A stretch of 64,000 nucleotides of DNA from Nocardioides sp. NBC_00368 (GCF_036090055.1 NZ_CP107970.1:5787001-5851000); one strand, 5' to 3'. Numbered from the stretch's first letter, positions 17,549 to 25,833 are shown. Notes: generated by a model from the sequence alone, not told the origin. Numbers and translations are program-made.

Positions 17549-18340
17549 ATGAACATTGTTGTGCTTGTGAAGTACGTGCCGGACGCGACCGCGGACCGGC
17601 AGTTCGAGGACGACTTCACCGTCGACCGCGTGAACGTCGACGGTCTGCTCTCCGAGCTCGATGAGTACGCTGTCGAGCAGTCGTTGCAGATCAAGGAGAA
17701 GCGTGAGGGTGAGGAGATCACCGTCACCGCGCTGACCGTTGGTCCCGAGGCTGCCGAGGCTGCGGTGCGCAAGGCGCTGCAGATGGGCGCCGACAAGGCC
17801 GTCCACGTCGTCGACGACGCGATCGCCGGCTCGGACGCCATCGCCACCTCGCTGGTGCTCGCCAAGGCGATCGAGAAGCTCGGCCCGGTCGACCTCGTCG
17901 TCGGCGGTCTGGCCTCGACCGACGCCGGCATGAGCGTCGTCCCGGCGATGCTGGCCGAGCGTCTCGGCCTGCCGCAGGTCACGCTGGCCTCGGTCGTGGA
18001 GACCCAGGGCGACCAGGTCCGGATCAAGCGTGACGGCGACGTCGCCACCGAGGTCATCGGCGGCACGCTGCCGCTGGTCCTCTCGGTCACCGACCAGTCG
18101 GGCGAGGCCCGCTACCCGTCCTTCAAGGGCATCATGGCGGCCAAGAAGAAGCCGCTGGACACCTGGTCGCTGGCCGACCTCGGTGTCGACGCCTCCCAGG
18201 TGGGTCTGGCCGCTGCGTACACCGCGGTCGAGGAGACGGCGGCCCGCCCGCCGCGCACCGCCGGTGAGATCGTCACCGACGAGGACGGCTCGGGCGCCAA
18301 GGCGCTGGCCGACTTCCTCGCGTCCAAGAAGTTCATCTGA
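17549..18340 (+). CDS. etfB: Electron transfer flavoprotein, beta subunit
   Basis: A 263-residue EtfB, the AMP-binding partner of EtfA. Together they carry electrons from acyl-CoA and other flavin dehydrogenases to the quinone pool. The N-terminus MNIVVLVKYVPDA and the AMP-loop region (DLVVGGLASTDAGMSVVP) are typical. etfA follows after 23 bases. Dimethylglycine and sarcosine are handled here by oxidases, so ETF more likely serves beta-oxidation. The upstream gap 17438-17548 has AGGAGG at 17521, too far to be the ribosome site. Confidence 0.95.
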   Translation: MNIVVLVKYVPDATADRQFEDDFTVDRVNVDGLLSELDEYAVEQSLQIKEKREGEEITVTALTVGPEAAEAAVRKALQMGADKAVHVVDDAIAGSDAIATSLVLAKAIEKLGPVDLVVGGLASTDAGMSVVPAMLAERLGLPQVTLASVVETQGDQVRIKRDGDVATEVIGGTLPLVLSVTDQSGEARYPSFKGIMAAKKKPLDTWSLADLGVDASQVGLAAAYTAVEETAARPPRTAGEIVTDEDGSGAKALADFLASKKFI

Positions 18341-18363
18341 GGCCGAGAAGGGATATCTGAATC

Positions 18364-19317
18364 ATGGCTGAAGTTCTCGTTCTCATCGACCACGTGGGTG
18401 GTCAGGTCAAGAAGCCGACCTACGAGCTGCTCACCCTGGCCGCCAAGCTCGGCGAGCCGTCCGCGGTCTACATCGGTGGCGCCGACGGTGCCGCCGGTGC
18501 CGCCGAGGCCGTCAAGGGCTACGGCGCCGAGAAGGTCTACGTCGTCGACGACGCCCAGATCAAGGGCTACCTGGTCGCCCCGAAGGCCGAGGCGCTGGCC
18601 CAGCTTGCCGGGACCGCCTCGCCCGCCGCGATCCTGCTGCCGAGCTCCGCGGAGAACAAGGAGGTCGCCGCCCGTCTGGCGATCAAGCTCGACTCCGGTC
18701 TGATCACCGACGCCGTCGACCTCGACGAGTCCGGTGTGGCGACCCAGTCCGTCTTCGCGGGCAACTTCACGATCAAGGGCAAGGTCACCAAGGGCACCCC
18801 GATCATCACGGTCAAGCCCAACTCGGCCGCCCCGGTCGAGAAGGCCGGCGCCGCCGCGGTCACCCCCTTCGAGGTGACCATCTCCGACGCCGCCAAGACC
18901 GCGCAGATCGTGGCCTCCCAGCCGCGTAAGGCGTCGGGCCGCCCCGAGCTCACCGAGGCCGCGATCGTGGTCTCCGGTGGTCGTGGCACCGGCGGGGACT
19001 TCTCCGCCGTCGAGGGTCTCGCCGACGCGCTCGGTGCCGCCGTCGGCGCCTCGCGTGCCGCGGTCGACTCCGGCTGGATGCCGCACACCTTCCAGGTCGG
19101 CCAGACCGGTAAGACCGTCTCCCCGCAGCTCTACGTGGCCAACGGGATCTCCGGTGCGATCCAGCACCGTGCCGGTATGCAGACCTCGAAGACCATCGTC
19201 GCGGTCAACAAGGACGAGGAGGCGCCGATCTTCGAGCTCGTCGACTTCGGCGTCGTGGGCGACCTGCACACCGTTCTCCCGGCCGTCACCGAGGCTGTGA
19301 AGGCTGCCAAGGGCTGA
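18364..19317 (+). CDS. etfA: Electron transfer flavoprotein, alpha subunit
   Basis: A 317-residue EtfA that binds FAD in its C-terminal domain (ELTEAAIVVSGGRGTGG near residue 200, then GISGAIQHRAGMQ near residue 261) and forms the ETF heterodimer with EtfB. Length and motifs are standard. It lies 23 bases after etfB and is followed by a strong intrinsic terminator, so etfBA form a two-gene operon. Confidence 0.95.
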   Translation: MAEVLVLIDHVGGQVKKPTYELLTLAAKLGEPSAVYIGGADGAAGAAEAVKGYGAEKVYVVDDAQIKGYLVAPKAEALAQLAGTASPAAILLPSSAENKEVAARLAIKLDSGLITDAVDLDESGVATQSVFAGNFTIKGKVTKGTPIITVKPNSAAPVEKAGAAAVTPFEVTISDAAKTAQIVASQPRKASGRPELTEAAIVVSGGRGTGGDFSAVEGLADALGAAVGASRAAVDSGWMPHTFQVGQTGKTVSPQLYVANGISGAIQHRAGMQTSKTIVAVNKDEEAPIFELVDFGVVGDLHTVLPAVTEAVKAAKG

Positions 19318-19340
19318 TCAAAGTGTGACGTTGGTCCCGA

Positions 19341-19375
19341 AAACCCGCCTCCGAGCACGGCTCGGAGGCGGGTTT
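19341..19375 (+). terminator. Intrinsic terminator after etfBA
   Basis: 15-bp perfect stem AAACCCGCCTCCGAG / CTCGGAGGCGGGTTT with a 5-base loop, followed by CTTTCGGTTT. Confidence 0.88.
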
Positions 19376-19409
19376 CTTTCGGTTTGGCATCTTGTTCTCG
19401 GAATTGTCG

Positions 19410-19437
19410 TTGCGGCACATACGTCGCTGGGTATAGT
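19410..19437 (+). promoter_or_regulatory. Promoter of the PLD-like gene, leaderless
   Basis: TTGCGG (19410-19415), 16 bases, TATAGT (19432-19437), then 8 bases to the ATG at 19446. No ribosome site is present. Confidence 0.5.
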
Positions 19438-19445
19438 CCGGCCGC

Positions 19446-20732
19446 ATGTGGGGGAATGTGCTCAGGGCCAAGACGACCCGGAAGATCTCGATTGCGTCGG
19501 CTGTGGCTGGCTGCGTGGCGGCCCTGGTCGTGGCGACCATGTCCGTGGTGTCGACGCCTGCGACCGCGGCGACCTGGTCTCCGCCTGCGGGCCCGTTCTT
19601 CAACAACCCGACCGGTGACGCCGCGCAGCGCAACTACATCGTCCACCGGATCAACAACAGCGTCCGCTACGCGCGCGCGGGCTCCTACATCCGGTTCGTC
19701 ACCTACAACCTGGACCGCGCCGACACCGTCGACCAGCTCATCGCCGCCCACAAGCGTGGCGTGCACGTGCAGATCCTGGTCAACCGGAAGATGTGGAGCA
19801 GCGGGGAGCGGAAGCTGGCCAACCGTCTCGGCACCAGGCGCTCCCGGCCGAGCTTCATCTACGGCTGCGCCGGCGCCTGCCGCGGCTACGACACGGGCAA
19901 CCTGCACATCAAGATCCACTCCTTCACCCAGGTCGGCGACAAGCGCAACATCATCATCAACAGCTCCGGCAACCTCGGTGGCGGCGCGGCCGGTTCGCAG
20001 TGGAACGACGCGCAGACGATCTACGCCAACGACAGCCTGTGGCAGACCTGGCTGCGGATGTTCAACGAGCTGAAGGCCGACCGGAAGGCCACCCCGCGCT
20101 ACGTCTCCTGGTCCGGTGGCGGCACCTCCGTCGGCTTCCAGCGTCAGCGCACGGGCACGACCAGCGACGAGGTCTACGCCCGCGGCACCGGCGACCGGGT
20201 GATCGACCGGCTCCGCCTGATCGGCTGCAGCGCGCCGAGCGGCTACGGCACCAAGGGCAAGACGATCCTGCGGATCCACATGTACGCGTGGTACGGCCGC
20301 CGCGGCGAGCGCATCGCCGACGAGGTCGTCCGCCTGAAGAAGCGCGGCTGTGTGGTCCGGGTGATCGGCTCGGTCACCAGCAACGTGGTCTACCGCAAGC
20401 TGAGGGCGGTCGGCATCCCCGCGCGCGACGCCGCCTGGGACTGGGGGCAGAAGACGTCGACCAGCGGCGACGAGATCGTCTACGGCTCCCGCTGCTACTC
20501 CCACTACAAGTGGATGAGCGTCAACGGCCGGTTCAACGACCGGGGCACCTTCAGCGTCTGGACCGGCTCGGAGAACTGGTCGCCGCCGTCGTTCAGCAAC
20601 GACGAGGTCACCTTCCGGTTCACCTCGAAGAGCTACTACACCGCCTACACCGCCCGGTTCAACAAGATGTGGGACAGCCCGCGCGCGACCCACCGGATCT
20701 ACCTGCAGCCGAAGACCCGTCCCTGCGCCTGA
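19446..20732 (+). CDS. Secreted phospholipase D-like protein
   Basis: A 428-residue exported protein with a signal peptide (hydrophobic about 14-38, then TPATAATW). Two PLD-type half-domains follow: NLHIKIHSF near residue 155 and CYSHYKWMSVNGRF near residue 352, each with the HxK pair. The Asp that completes HxK(x4)D is Thr in the first copy and Asn in the second, so activity may be altered. Cysteine pairs (YGCAGACRGY) fit an extracellular location. Possible roles are phospholipid or polymer cleavage outside the cell. It is monocistronic behind a leaderless promoter. Confidence 0.82.
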   Translation: MWGNVLRAKTTRKISIASAVAGCVAALVVATMSVVSTPATAATWSPPAGPFFNNPTGDAAQRNYIVHRINNSVRYARAGSYIRFVTYNLDRADTVDQLIAAHKRGVHVQILVNRKMWSSGERKLANRLGTRRSRPSFIYGCAGACRGYDTGNLHIKIHSFTQVGDKRNIIINSSGNLGGGAAGSQWNDAQTIYANDSLWQTWLRMFNELKADRKATPRYVSWSGGGTSVGFQRQRTGTTSDEVYARGTGDRVIDRLRLIGCSAPSGYGTKGKTILRIHMYAWYGRRGERIADEVVRLKKRGCVVRVIGSVTSNVVYRKLRAVGIPARDAAWDWGQKTSTSGDEIVYGSRCYSHYKWMSVNGRFNDRGTFSVWTGSENWSPPSFSNDEVTFRFTSKSYYTAYTARFNKMWDSPRATHRIYLQPKTRPCA

Positions 20733-20757
20733 GACGGGCGAGCGCTAGCCTCTCCGG

Positions 20758-21663
20758 GTGACCTTCGGTGACCTCGGTGGGGGCCTCCAGCCGCTCGACG
20801 GCGGCTGGTCGGGAGAGACGTTCCTGGCAGAGGCCGGCGGAGAGCGGTCGGTCGTGCGGATCTTCGCCGACCCTCGCCACCATCCGCAGGCCGCGGAGAT
20901 CCAGGAGGCCCTGCACCGCCTGGTACGGGGCCTCGTCCCGGTTCCGGCCGTACTGGAGGTACGCCATGCCGACCCGGCCATGGGCACGCCCGCGCTCCTG
21001 GTGACCGAGTTCGTCGAGGGCGTACGCGGCGACCTGCTGCTCCCGGGCCTGGACGATGCGGCCCGCGGCAGGCTCGGGCGTGCCCTCGGGGAGATCGCCG
21101 CCACGACGGCCGGGATGCCGTTCCTCACCGCAGGGACCTTCGCCGACAAGGACCTGCGGATCGAGCCGTTCGCCCTGGACCTGCCCGAGTGGGTGGAGTC
21201 GCTCGCGGAGCGTCTCGCCTGGTCACCGGCCGAACTGGACGGTCTGCGCGACGTGGCCGCCGACGCCCAGGACCTGCTCGACACGGTCGGCAGGGTGAGC
21301 CTGGTGCACAGCGACCTCAACCCGAAGAACGTCATCGTCGACCCGGAGACGCTGCGCGTGCGCGCGGTGCTGGACTGGGAGTTCGCCCACGCCGGCTCAC
21401 CGTTCGCCGACCTCGGCAACCTGCTGCGGTTCGAGCGGGACGCGGCGTACGTCTCGGGGGTGCTGGAGGGTTACGTCGCGGCGCGCGGTGGCAGCGCCAC
21501 GGACGCCCTCGACCTGGCGCGCTCCGCGGACCTGGTCGCGCTGGTCGAGCTGGGGGCGCGGCGTACGGACAATCCGGTGGCCGCCCGGGCGCACGACCTC
21601 CTGCTCGAGATCGCCCGAACCGGGGATGTCCACTCCGCCCCGGAGGCCTCCGTTCGCCGCTAG
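20758..21663 (+). CDS. Aminoglycoside phosphotransferase-family kinase
   Basis: A 301-residue small-molecule kinase (APH, PF01636). The catalytic loop VHSDLNPKNVIVD near residue 182 carries the base Asp and the metal-binding Asn, and DWEFA near 205 stands for the usual DWD/DFG. The small-molecule substrate is unknown; there is no reason to call it antibiotic resistance. GTG 20758 is preceded by TAGCCT at 6 bases, which suggests a leaderless transcript. It begins 25 bases after the PLD-like gene and stands before a small membrane protein and proA. Confidence 0.83.
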   Translation: MTFGDLGGGLQPLDGGWSGETFLAEAGGERSVVRIFADPRHHPQAAEIQEALHRLVRGLVPVPAVLEVRHADPAMGTPALLVTEFVEGVRGDLLLPGLDDAARGRLGRALGEIAATTAGMPFLTAGTFADKDLRIEPFALDLPEWVESLAERLAWSPAELDGLRDVAADAQDLLDTVGRVSLVHSDLNPKNVIVDPETLRVRAVLDWEFAHAGSPFADLGNLLRFERDAAYVSGVLEGYVAARGGSATDALDLARSADLVALVELGARRTDNPVAARAHDLLLEIARTGDVHSAPEASVRR

Positions 21664-21702
21664 GATCGGAGCGCGCCGGACGGCGCCGTCGCAACATGGG
21701 GG

Positions 21703-22131
21703 ATGGTTGTGGGAGTGAGCGATCTCGACGGGGCTCGGGGCCCTGCCGGAGCGTGGTGGCGTGGGTGGACGCCGTGGATCACGGCGCTGGTGCTGTCGGC
21801 GCTCTTCGCCGGTGCGACCTCCGGGATCGCGTTCGTGAGGAGGTCCTACGTGCCTCCGGTGGACTATCCGGCGATGAACGAGTCCGAGCTGGCGGAGAGC
21901 GCCGTGCGCTCGTCTCCCGCGGAGCCCACGCGCAAGAAGGACCGGCTCGCGTCCTCGCCGTCGACGCGCCCGACGGCGGAGCCGACACCGGCCACGACGC
22001 CCCGGAAGGTCAGGCCCTCGGCCTCCGGCTCGGGGAGCACCGAGCCGCTGGCGTCGGAGGAGCCCTCCGAGGGCCCGGACGGCCCGTTCGCCGGCCTGGG
22101 CGAGCTGCTCGGCCTGGGTGGCGAGAACTGA
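21703..22131 (+). CDS. Single-pass membrane protein with Pro/Ser/Thr-rich tail
   Basis: A 142-residue protein with a short cytoplasmic N-terminus, one transmembrane helix (about 25-45, ITALVLSALFAGATSGIAF) and a low-complexity outer segment rich in Ser, Pro, Thr and Glu. No family is recognised. Starts at 21703 (ATG) or 21715 (GTG, VSDLDGAR) are both possible; ribosome sites are weak. It may be a cell-wall-spanning linker or a secreted peptide anchor, but nothing in the sequence shows which. Confidence 0.6.
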   Translation: MVVGVSDLDGARGPAGAWWRGWTPWITALVLSALFAGATSGIAFVRRSYVPPVDYPAMNESELAESAVRSSPAEPTRKKDRLASSPSTRPTAEPTPATTPRKVRPSASGSGSTEPLASEEPSEGPDGPFAGLGELLGLGGEN

Positions 22132-22200
22132 CCCTTCCCGGGCGGTCCGCACGGCGAAAGGGTGGTGGCTGCGTACGCCGGACGGCATAGGCTTCAGGGT

Positions 22201-22284
22201 ATGAGCGAGCGCCAGCGAGCGGCAATGGGCCTCAGGCCGCCGGTTCCGTATTCTTCGATCTGCCGAACGGAGGCGGCGGCATGA
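22201..22284 (+). CDS. Possible 27-residue leader peptide of proA
   Basis: MSERQRAAMGLRPPVPYSSI and seven more residues. The ATG is 7 bases after TAGGCT (22188-22193), the same leaderless spacing seen at several real genes here, and the TGA overlaps the proA ATG as ATGA. This would couple leader and ProA translation. It contains two prolines in a row (RPPVP). It is short and could be chance. Confidence 0.35.
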   Translation: MSERQRAAMGLRPPVPYSSICRTEAAA

Positions 22285-23531
22285 GTGCTGAGGCGTTGAT
22301 TCGTGAGGTGGCGGCGAAGGCGCGAGAGGCGAGCTACGAGCTCGCGGTCGCGCCGCGCAGCGTGAAGGACGCAGCCCTGCATGCGATGGCCGACGCGCTC
22401 CTCGCCCGCGCCGAGGAGGTGCTGGAGGCCAACGCGACCGACGTCGCCCGTGCCGAGGCCTCGGGCAGTCCCGCCAACATCATCGACCGCCTCTCCCTGA
22501 CCCCGGAGCGGCTCGACGGCATCGCCGCCGCGCTCCGCGAGCTGGCCGCCCTGCCGGACCCCGTCGGAGACGTCGTACGCGGCAGCACCCTGGCCAACGG
22601 GCTCGAGCTGCGCCAGGTGCGGGTGCCCTTCGGTGTGGTCGGGATGATCTACGAGGCGCGCCCCAACGTGACCGTGGATGCCGCCGGTATCTGCCTGAAG
22701 TCCGGCAACGCGGCGCTGCTGCGCGGCTCCTCCAACATCGCGGCCAGCAACGACGCGATCGCTGCCGTGCTCCGCGACGCCGTCGCCTCCGTCGGCCTCC
22801 CGGCCGACGTGATCCAGGTCGTGCCGGGGGAGGGCCACGACCCGGTCAAGGCGCTCATGCGCGCCCGCGGCCTGGTCGACGTGCTCATCCCGCGCGGTGG
22901 TGCCGGCCTGATCCGGACGGTCGTCGAGGAGTCGACGGTGCCGGTCATCGAGACGGGGGTGGGCAACGTACACGTCTATGTGGACAAGGCCGCCGACCTC
23001 GACAAGGCGCTCTCGATCGTCATCAACTCCAAGACGCAGCGCACCAGCGTGTGCAACTCCGCCGAGTCGCTGCTCGTGCACGCCGACATCGCCAAGGAGT
23101 TCCTGCCCAAGGTGGTCCCGGCTCTGCAGGAGCGCGGGGTGCAGATCCACGGCGACGAGGCCTTCCAGAACTTCGACCTGGTCGAGCCGGTGACCGACGA
23201 GGACTACGCGGCCGAGTTCCTGGCGCTGAAGATCAGCGCCGCCGTGGTGCCCGACCTCGACGCCGCCGTCGCTCACATCCGGCGCTGGTCGAGCGGTCAC
23301 ACCGAGGCGATCGTGACCGAGGACCTGGGCGCGGCCCGGCGGTTCACCGCTGCGGTCGACTCCGCGGCGGTCATGGTCAACGCCTCGACGCGGTTCACCG
23401 ACGGTGGCGAGTTCGGCTTCGGCGCGGAGATCGGCATCTCGACGCAGAAGCTGCATGCCAGGGGCCCGATGGGTCTGCCCGAGATGACCTCGACGAAGTA
23501 CGTGGTCACGGGGGACGGGCACGTGCGCTGA
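22281..23531 (+). CDS. proA: Glutamate-5-semialdehyde dehydrogenase (gamma-glutamyl phosphate reductase)
   Basis: Second step of proline synthesis: NADPH reduction of gamma-glutamyl phosphate to glutamate-5-semialdehyde. The 416-residue aldehyde-dehydrogenase fold has VPFGVVGMIYEARPNVT near residue 115, GNAALLRGSSNI near 140, and the catalytic Cys in RTSVCNSAES near residue 258. Start ATG has GGAGG 5 bases upstream and overlaps the TGA of a short upstream frame. Its usual partner proB is not adjacent. A 53-residue membrane protein and nadD follow, as often seen in actinobacteria. Confidence 0.96.
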   Translation: MSAEALIREVAAKAREASYELAVAPRSVKDAALHAMADALLARAEEVLEANATDVARAEASGSPANIIDRLSLTPERLDGIAAALRELAALPDPVGDVVRGSTLANGLELRQVRVPFGVVGMIYEARPNVTVDAAGICLKSGNAALLRGSSNIAASNDAIAAVLRDAVASVGLPADVIQVVPGEGHDPVKALMRARGLVDVLIPRGGAGLIRTVVEESTVPVIETGVGNVHVYVDKAADLDKALSIVINSKTQRTSVCNSAESLLVHADIAKEFLPKVVPALQERGVQIHGDEAFQNFDLVEPVTDEDYAAEFLALKISAAVVPDLDAAVAHIRRWSSGHTEAIVTEDLGAARRFTAAVDSAAVMVNASTRFTDGGEFGFGAEIGISTQKLHARGPMGLPEMTSTKYVVTGDGHVR

Positions 23532-23561
23532 CCTGGCAGCGGGCAAGGTAATCTGTGCGCC

Positions 23562-23723
23562 ATGTCGAACTCTGTTGTGTCGAGCATCATCACCGCCGCC
23601 GAGCACGGGGCCGAGCACGGCACCTCCGGGATCGAGTGGGTCATCGGTGGTGCCGCTCTGGCGATCCTCGTCTTCGCTCTGCTGGTCCTGGTCTGGTTCG
23701 CCGGCGGCCGTGAGCACTCCTGA
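23562..23723 (+). CDS. 53-residue membrane protein between proA and nadD
   Basis: A short protein with a polar N-terminus (MSNSVVSSIITAAEHGAEHG) and one transmembrane helix (about 26-47, WVIGGAALAILVFALLVLVW). Small proteins of this kind are common between proA and nadD in related actinobacteria, with unknown function. TAATCT (23549-23554) sits 7 bases before the ATG, so the message is probably leaderless. It stops 11 bases before nadD. Confidence 0.75.
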   Translation: MSNSVVSSIITAAEHGAEHGTSGIEWVIGGAALAILVFALLVLVWFAGGREHS

Positions 23724-23734
23724 GCGCTGATCAG

Positions 23735-24415
23735 ATGGGCAGCGGGGGAGCGCCCGAGCCAGGTCTGGAGGGCCTGACCGGCAAGCGCCGCGTCGGGGTG
23801 ATGGGTGGCACCTTCGATCCCATCCACCACGGCCACCTGGTGGCGGCCTCCGAGGTGCAGTCCTTCTTCGACCTCGACGAGGTCGTCTTCGTGCCCACCG
23901 GCGACCCGTGGCAGAAGGCCGACCGGGACGTCTCGCCGGCCGAGCACCGCTACCTGATGACGGTCATCGCGACCGCCGCCAACCCGCGCTTCACCGTCAG
24001 CAGGGTCGACATCGACCGGGCGGGCAGGACCTACACGATCGACACCTTGCGCGACCTGGCCAAGGCTCTGCCCGACTCCGAGCTCTACTTCATCACCGGG
24101 GCCGACGCGCTCGCCGAGATCTTCACCTGGCGCGACACCGACGAGCTCTTCGAGCTCGCCCAGTTCGTGGGATGCACCCGTCCGGGATACGCCATGGATC
24201 CCGAGGTCATCGCGAAGATCCCCTCCGACCGCATCACCATGCTCGAGATCCCGGCCCTGGCGATCTCCTCCTCCGACTGCCGCGAGCGCCGCCATCGTGG
24301 TGAGCCGGTCTGGTATCTCGTCCCCGACGGCGTGGTGCAGTACATCGGCAAGCACGACCTCTACCGGTCCAAGACTCCGCACGACAAGACTCCCCAGAAC
24401 GAAGAAGGCCTATGA
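23735..24415 (+). CDS. nadD: Nicotinate-nucleotide adenylyltransferase
   Basis: Transfers AMP from ATP to nicotinate mononucleotide to make deamido-NAD in NAD biosynthesis. The nucleotidyltransferase signature GGTFDPIHHGHLVAA (near residue 25) and the C-terminal ISSSDCRERR (for the family ISST-R) are present; length is 226. The start is uncertain: ATG 23735 lacks a ribosome site and adds about 15 residues before the core. Its TGA overlaps the rsfS ATG (ATGA), so the pair is translationally coupled. Confidence 0.95.
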   Translation: MGSGGAPEPGLEGLTGKRRVGVMGGTFDPIHHGHLVAASEVQSFFDLDEVVFVPTGDPWQKADRDVSPAEHRYLMTVIATAANPRFTVSRVDIDRAGRTYTIDTLRDLAKALPDSELYFITGADALAEIFTWRDTDELFELAQFVGCTRPGYAMDPEVIAKIPSDRITMLEIPALAISSSDCRERRHRGEPVWYLVPDGVVQYIGKHDLYRSKTPHDKTPQNEEGL

Positions 24416-24786
24416 CCGCCACCGAGCACGCCATCGAGCTCACCATCACCGCCGCCCGCGCGGCCTCGGAGAAGAAGGCCGGGCACATCCTCGCCTTCGA
24501 CGTCAGCGACCAGCTGGCCATCACCGACGCCTTCGTGCTCGCCTCCGCGCCCAACGAGCGTCAGGTGCAGTCGATCGTCGACGAGGTCGAGCTGAAGCTG
24601 CGCGACCTCGGCTCCAAGCCGCTGCGCCGTGAGGGCCACAAGGAGGGCCGCTGGGTGCTCCTCGACTACGGCGAGATCGTCGTGCACGTCCAGCACGAGG
24701 AGGAGCGCCAGTTCTACGCCCTCGAGCGGCTCTGGCGCGACTGTCCCTCGATCCCGCTGCCCGCCGACGTCGTCTCCGAGAGCTGA
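24412..24786 (+). CDS. rsfS: Ribosomal silencing factor RsfS
   Basis: A 124-residue RsfS/Iojap protein that binds ribosomal protein uL14 and blocks subunit joining in poor conditions. Typical blocks are KKAGHILAFDVSDQLAITDA, FVLASAPNERQVQSIVDEVE and the GEIVVHVQHEEERQFYALE region. It overlaps nadD by four bases (ATGA), a conserved pairing in bacteria. Confidence 0.95.
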   Translation: MTATEHAIELTITAARAASEKKAGHILAFDVSDQLAITDAFVLASAPNERQVQSIVDEVELKLRDLGSKPLRREGHKEGRWVLLDYGEIVVHVQHEEERQFYALERLWRDCPSIPLPADVVSES

Positions 24787-24794
24787 GGTTTCGG

Positions 24795-24840
24795 TGGTCG
24801 AGCCTGTCGAGCGTCGTATCGAGCCTGTCGAGATGACCAC
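24795..24840. repeat. Short CGAGCCTGTCGAG repeat pair over a start codon
   Basis: Two identical 14-base units TCGAGCCTGTCGAG at 24798-24811 and 24819-24832, flanked by GTGGTC and its inverse GACCAC. This motif type is widespread between genes in Nocardioides-like genomes. The second unit abuts the ATG of the phosphatase gene. Confidence 0.55.
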
Positions 24841-25456
24841 TCGTCGCATCGTCCTGCTCCGCCACGGCGTGACCCCCTGGAACGCCGAGGGCCGCTACCA
24901 GGGCCAGACCGACATCGAGCTGGCCGAGACCGGCCACCAGCAGGCCAAGGCCGCGGCTCGTGCGCTGGGGACGACCTTCTCCGTCACCCGCCTCGTCTCC
25001 TCGGACCTGATGCGGGCGCGGCAGACCGCTGCGTACGTCGCCGAGGAGACCGGCCGGGAGGCTGCGTACGACCCACGTCTGCGGGAGGTCTGCGCGGGCG
25101 AGGCCGAGGGGATGGACCGCGCTCAGATCCTCGAGCGCTTCGGTGAGATGCCGGCCAGCTGGGAGCCCTACGGCGGGGAGTCCTGGCCCACCGTCGCGGC
25201 CCGCTTCAGCGGCGCGCTCCACGACGTCGCCGAGACCGTCGCGCCCGGCGAGACCGTCGTGGTCGTCGCTCATGGCGGTGCCATCCGGCAGGGCCTGGCA
25301 GCCTTCCTCGGCTGGGATCCGGCCGTGGTCACGACTCTCGCCCCGCTGACGAACTGCTCCTGGATCGAGCTCGTGGCCCGGGAGTCCGCACCCGGGCTCA
25401 TCCCCTCGGCGCCCTGGCGACTCGCGACGTACGGAATGGGGGCCCCGATTTCGTGA
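24833..25456 (+). CDS. Histidine phosphatase (phosphoglycerate-mutase-like)
   Basis: A 207-residue enzyme of the histidine phosphatase superfamily. The catalytic motif LRHGVTPWNAEGRYQGQTD lies near residue 8, with a second catalytic His in VVVVAHGGAIR near residue 144. Substrate is uncertain; similar neighbours of rsfS are annotated as phosphoglycerate mutase or glucosyl-3-phosphoglycerate phosphatase. The start is unclear: ATG 24833 adjoins a repeat unit and has no ribosome site, while GTG 24794 has GAGG at 5 bases and would add 13 repeat-encoded residues (VVEPVERRIEPVE). Confidence 0.88.
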   Translation: MTTRRIVLLRHGVTPWNAEGRYQGQTDIELAETGHQQAKAAARALGTTFSVTRLVSSDLMRARQTAAYVAEETGREAAYDPRLREVCAGEAEGMDRAQILERFGEMPASWEPYGGESWPTVAARFSGALHDVAETVAPGETVVVVAHGGAIRQGLAAFLGWDPAVVTTLAPLTNCSWIELVARESAPGLIPSAPWRLATYGMGAPIS

Positions 25457-25519
25457 TCGCGAGCGGGTTCCGCTACTGTTCTTCTCGTTGCCCGGGGTGA
25501 TCAACCGGGACAACACCAC

Positions 25520-25592
25520 GGGGGTGTGGCGCAGCTGGTAGCGCATCTGCATGGCATGCAGAGGGTCAGGGGTTCGAGTCCCCTCACCTCCA
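25520..25592 (+). tRNA. tRNA-Ala, anticodon GGC
   Basis: A 73-base cloverleaf. Acceptor GGGGGTG pairs with CACCTCC. The D arm is GCGCAGCTGGTAGCGC, the anticodon stem TCTGC/GCAGA with loop ATGGCAT (anticodon GGC), and the T arm AGGGGTTCGAGTCCCCT. The discriminator base is A and the 3' CCA is not encoded (CCG follows). Reads GCC/GCU alanine codons. Confidence 0.96.
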
Positions 25593-25606
25593 CCGAAACA
25601 CCAGGC

Positions 25607-25654
25607 CAGGGCCGGGTTCTGAATCCTCGCAGAGGATGTCGGATCCCGGCCCTG
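25607..25654 (+). terminator. Terminator after tRNA-Ala
   Basis: Outer stem CAGGGCCGGG / CCCGGCCCTG with an inner ATCCTC/GAGGAT hairpin, starting 15 bases after the tRNA. T-rich bases follow (GATCTGATTTG). From here to 25757 I see only further GC-rich inverted segments and no gene. Confidence 0.7.
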
Positions 25655-25757
25655 ATCTGATTTGCGGGCCCGCTGCTCCGGCGACGACAGATCGGCTCCG
25701 GGCCGACGTGACGGGCTGAATCCCCGGCGATGAGCAGCCGGCACGGCGAGGTATGCC

Positions 25758-25784
25758 ACTTTCGAAAGTCACTTTCCAACTTTC
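25758..25784. promoter_or_regulatory. LacI-like operator array upstream of the sugar isomerase gene
   Basis: A perfect 12-bp palindrome ACTTTCGAAAGT (25758-25769), then two direct ACTTTC copies (25771-25776 and 25779-25784). The central CG is usual for LacI-family sites. It lies 20 bases upstream of the -35 box. No regulator gene is adjacent. Confidence 0.5.
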
Positions 25785-25803
25785 GTTTGATCCTTCGGAA
25801 CTA

Positions 25804-25833
25804 TTGACGGGTGCTTGTCTGAAACCGTAGGTT
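25804..25833 (+). promoter_or_regulatory. SigA-type promoter of the sugar isomerase gene
   Basis: TTGACG (25804-25809), 18-base spacer, TAGGTT (25828-25833). This gives a leader of about 60 bases ending in AAGGAG before the ATG at 25903. Confidence 0.65.

Noticed and set aside
20758..21663. Antibiotic resistance gene
   Set aside because: The APH fold is used by many small-molecule kinases and nothing nearby suggests resistance.
25520..25592. Integration site at the tRNA gene
   Set aside because: No integrase, no repeated tRNA end and no change in composition downstream, so there is no sign of an inserted element.
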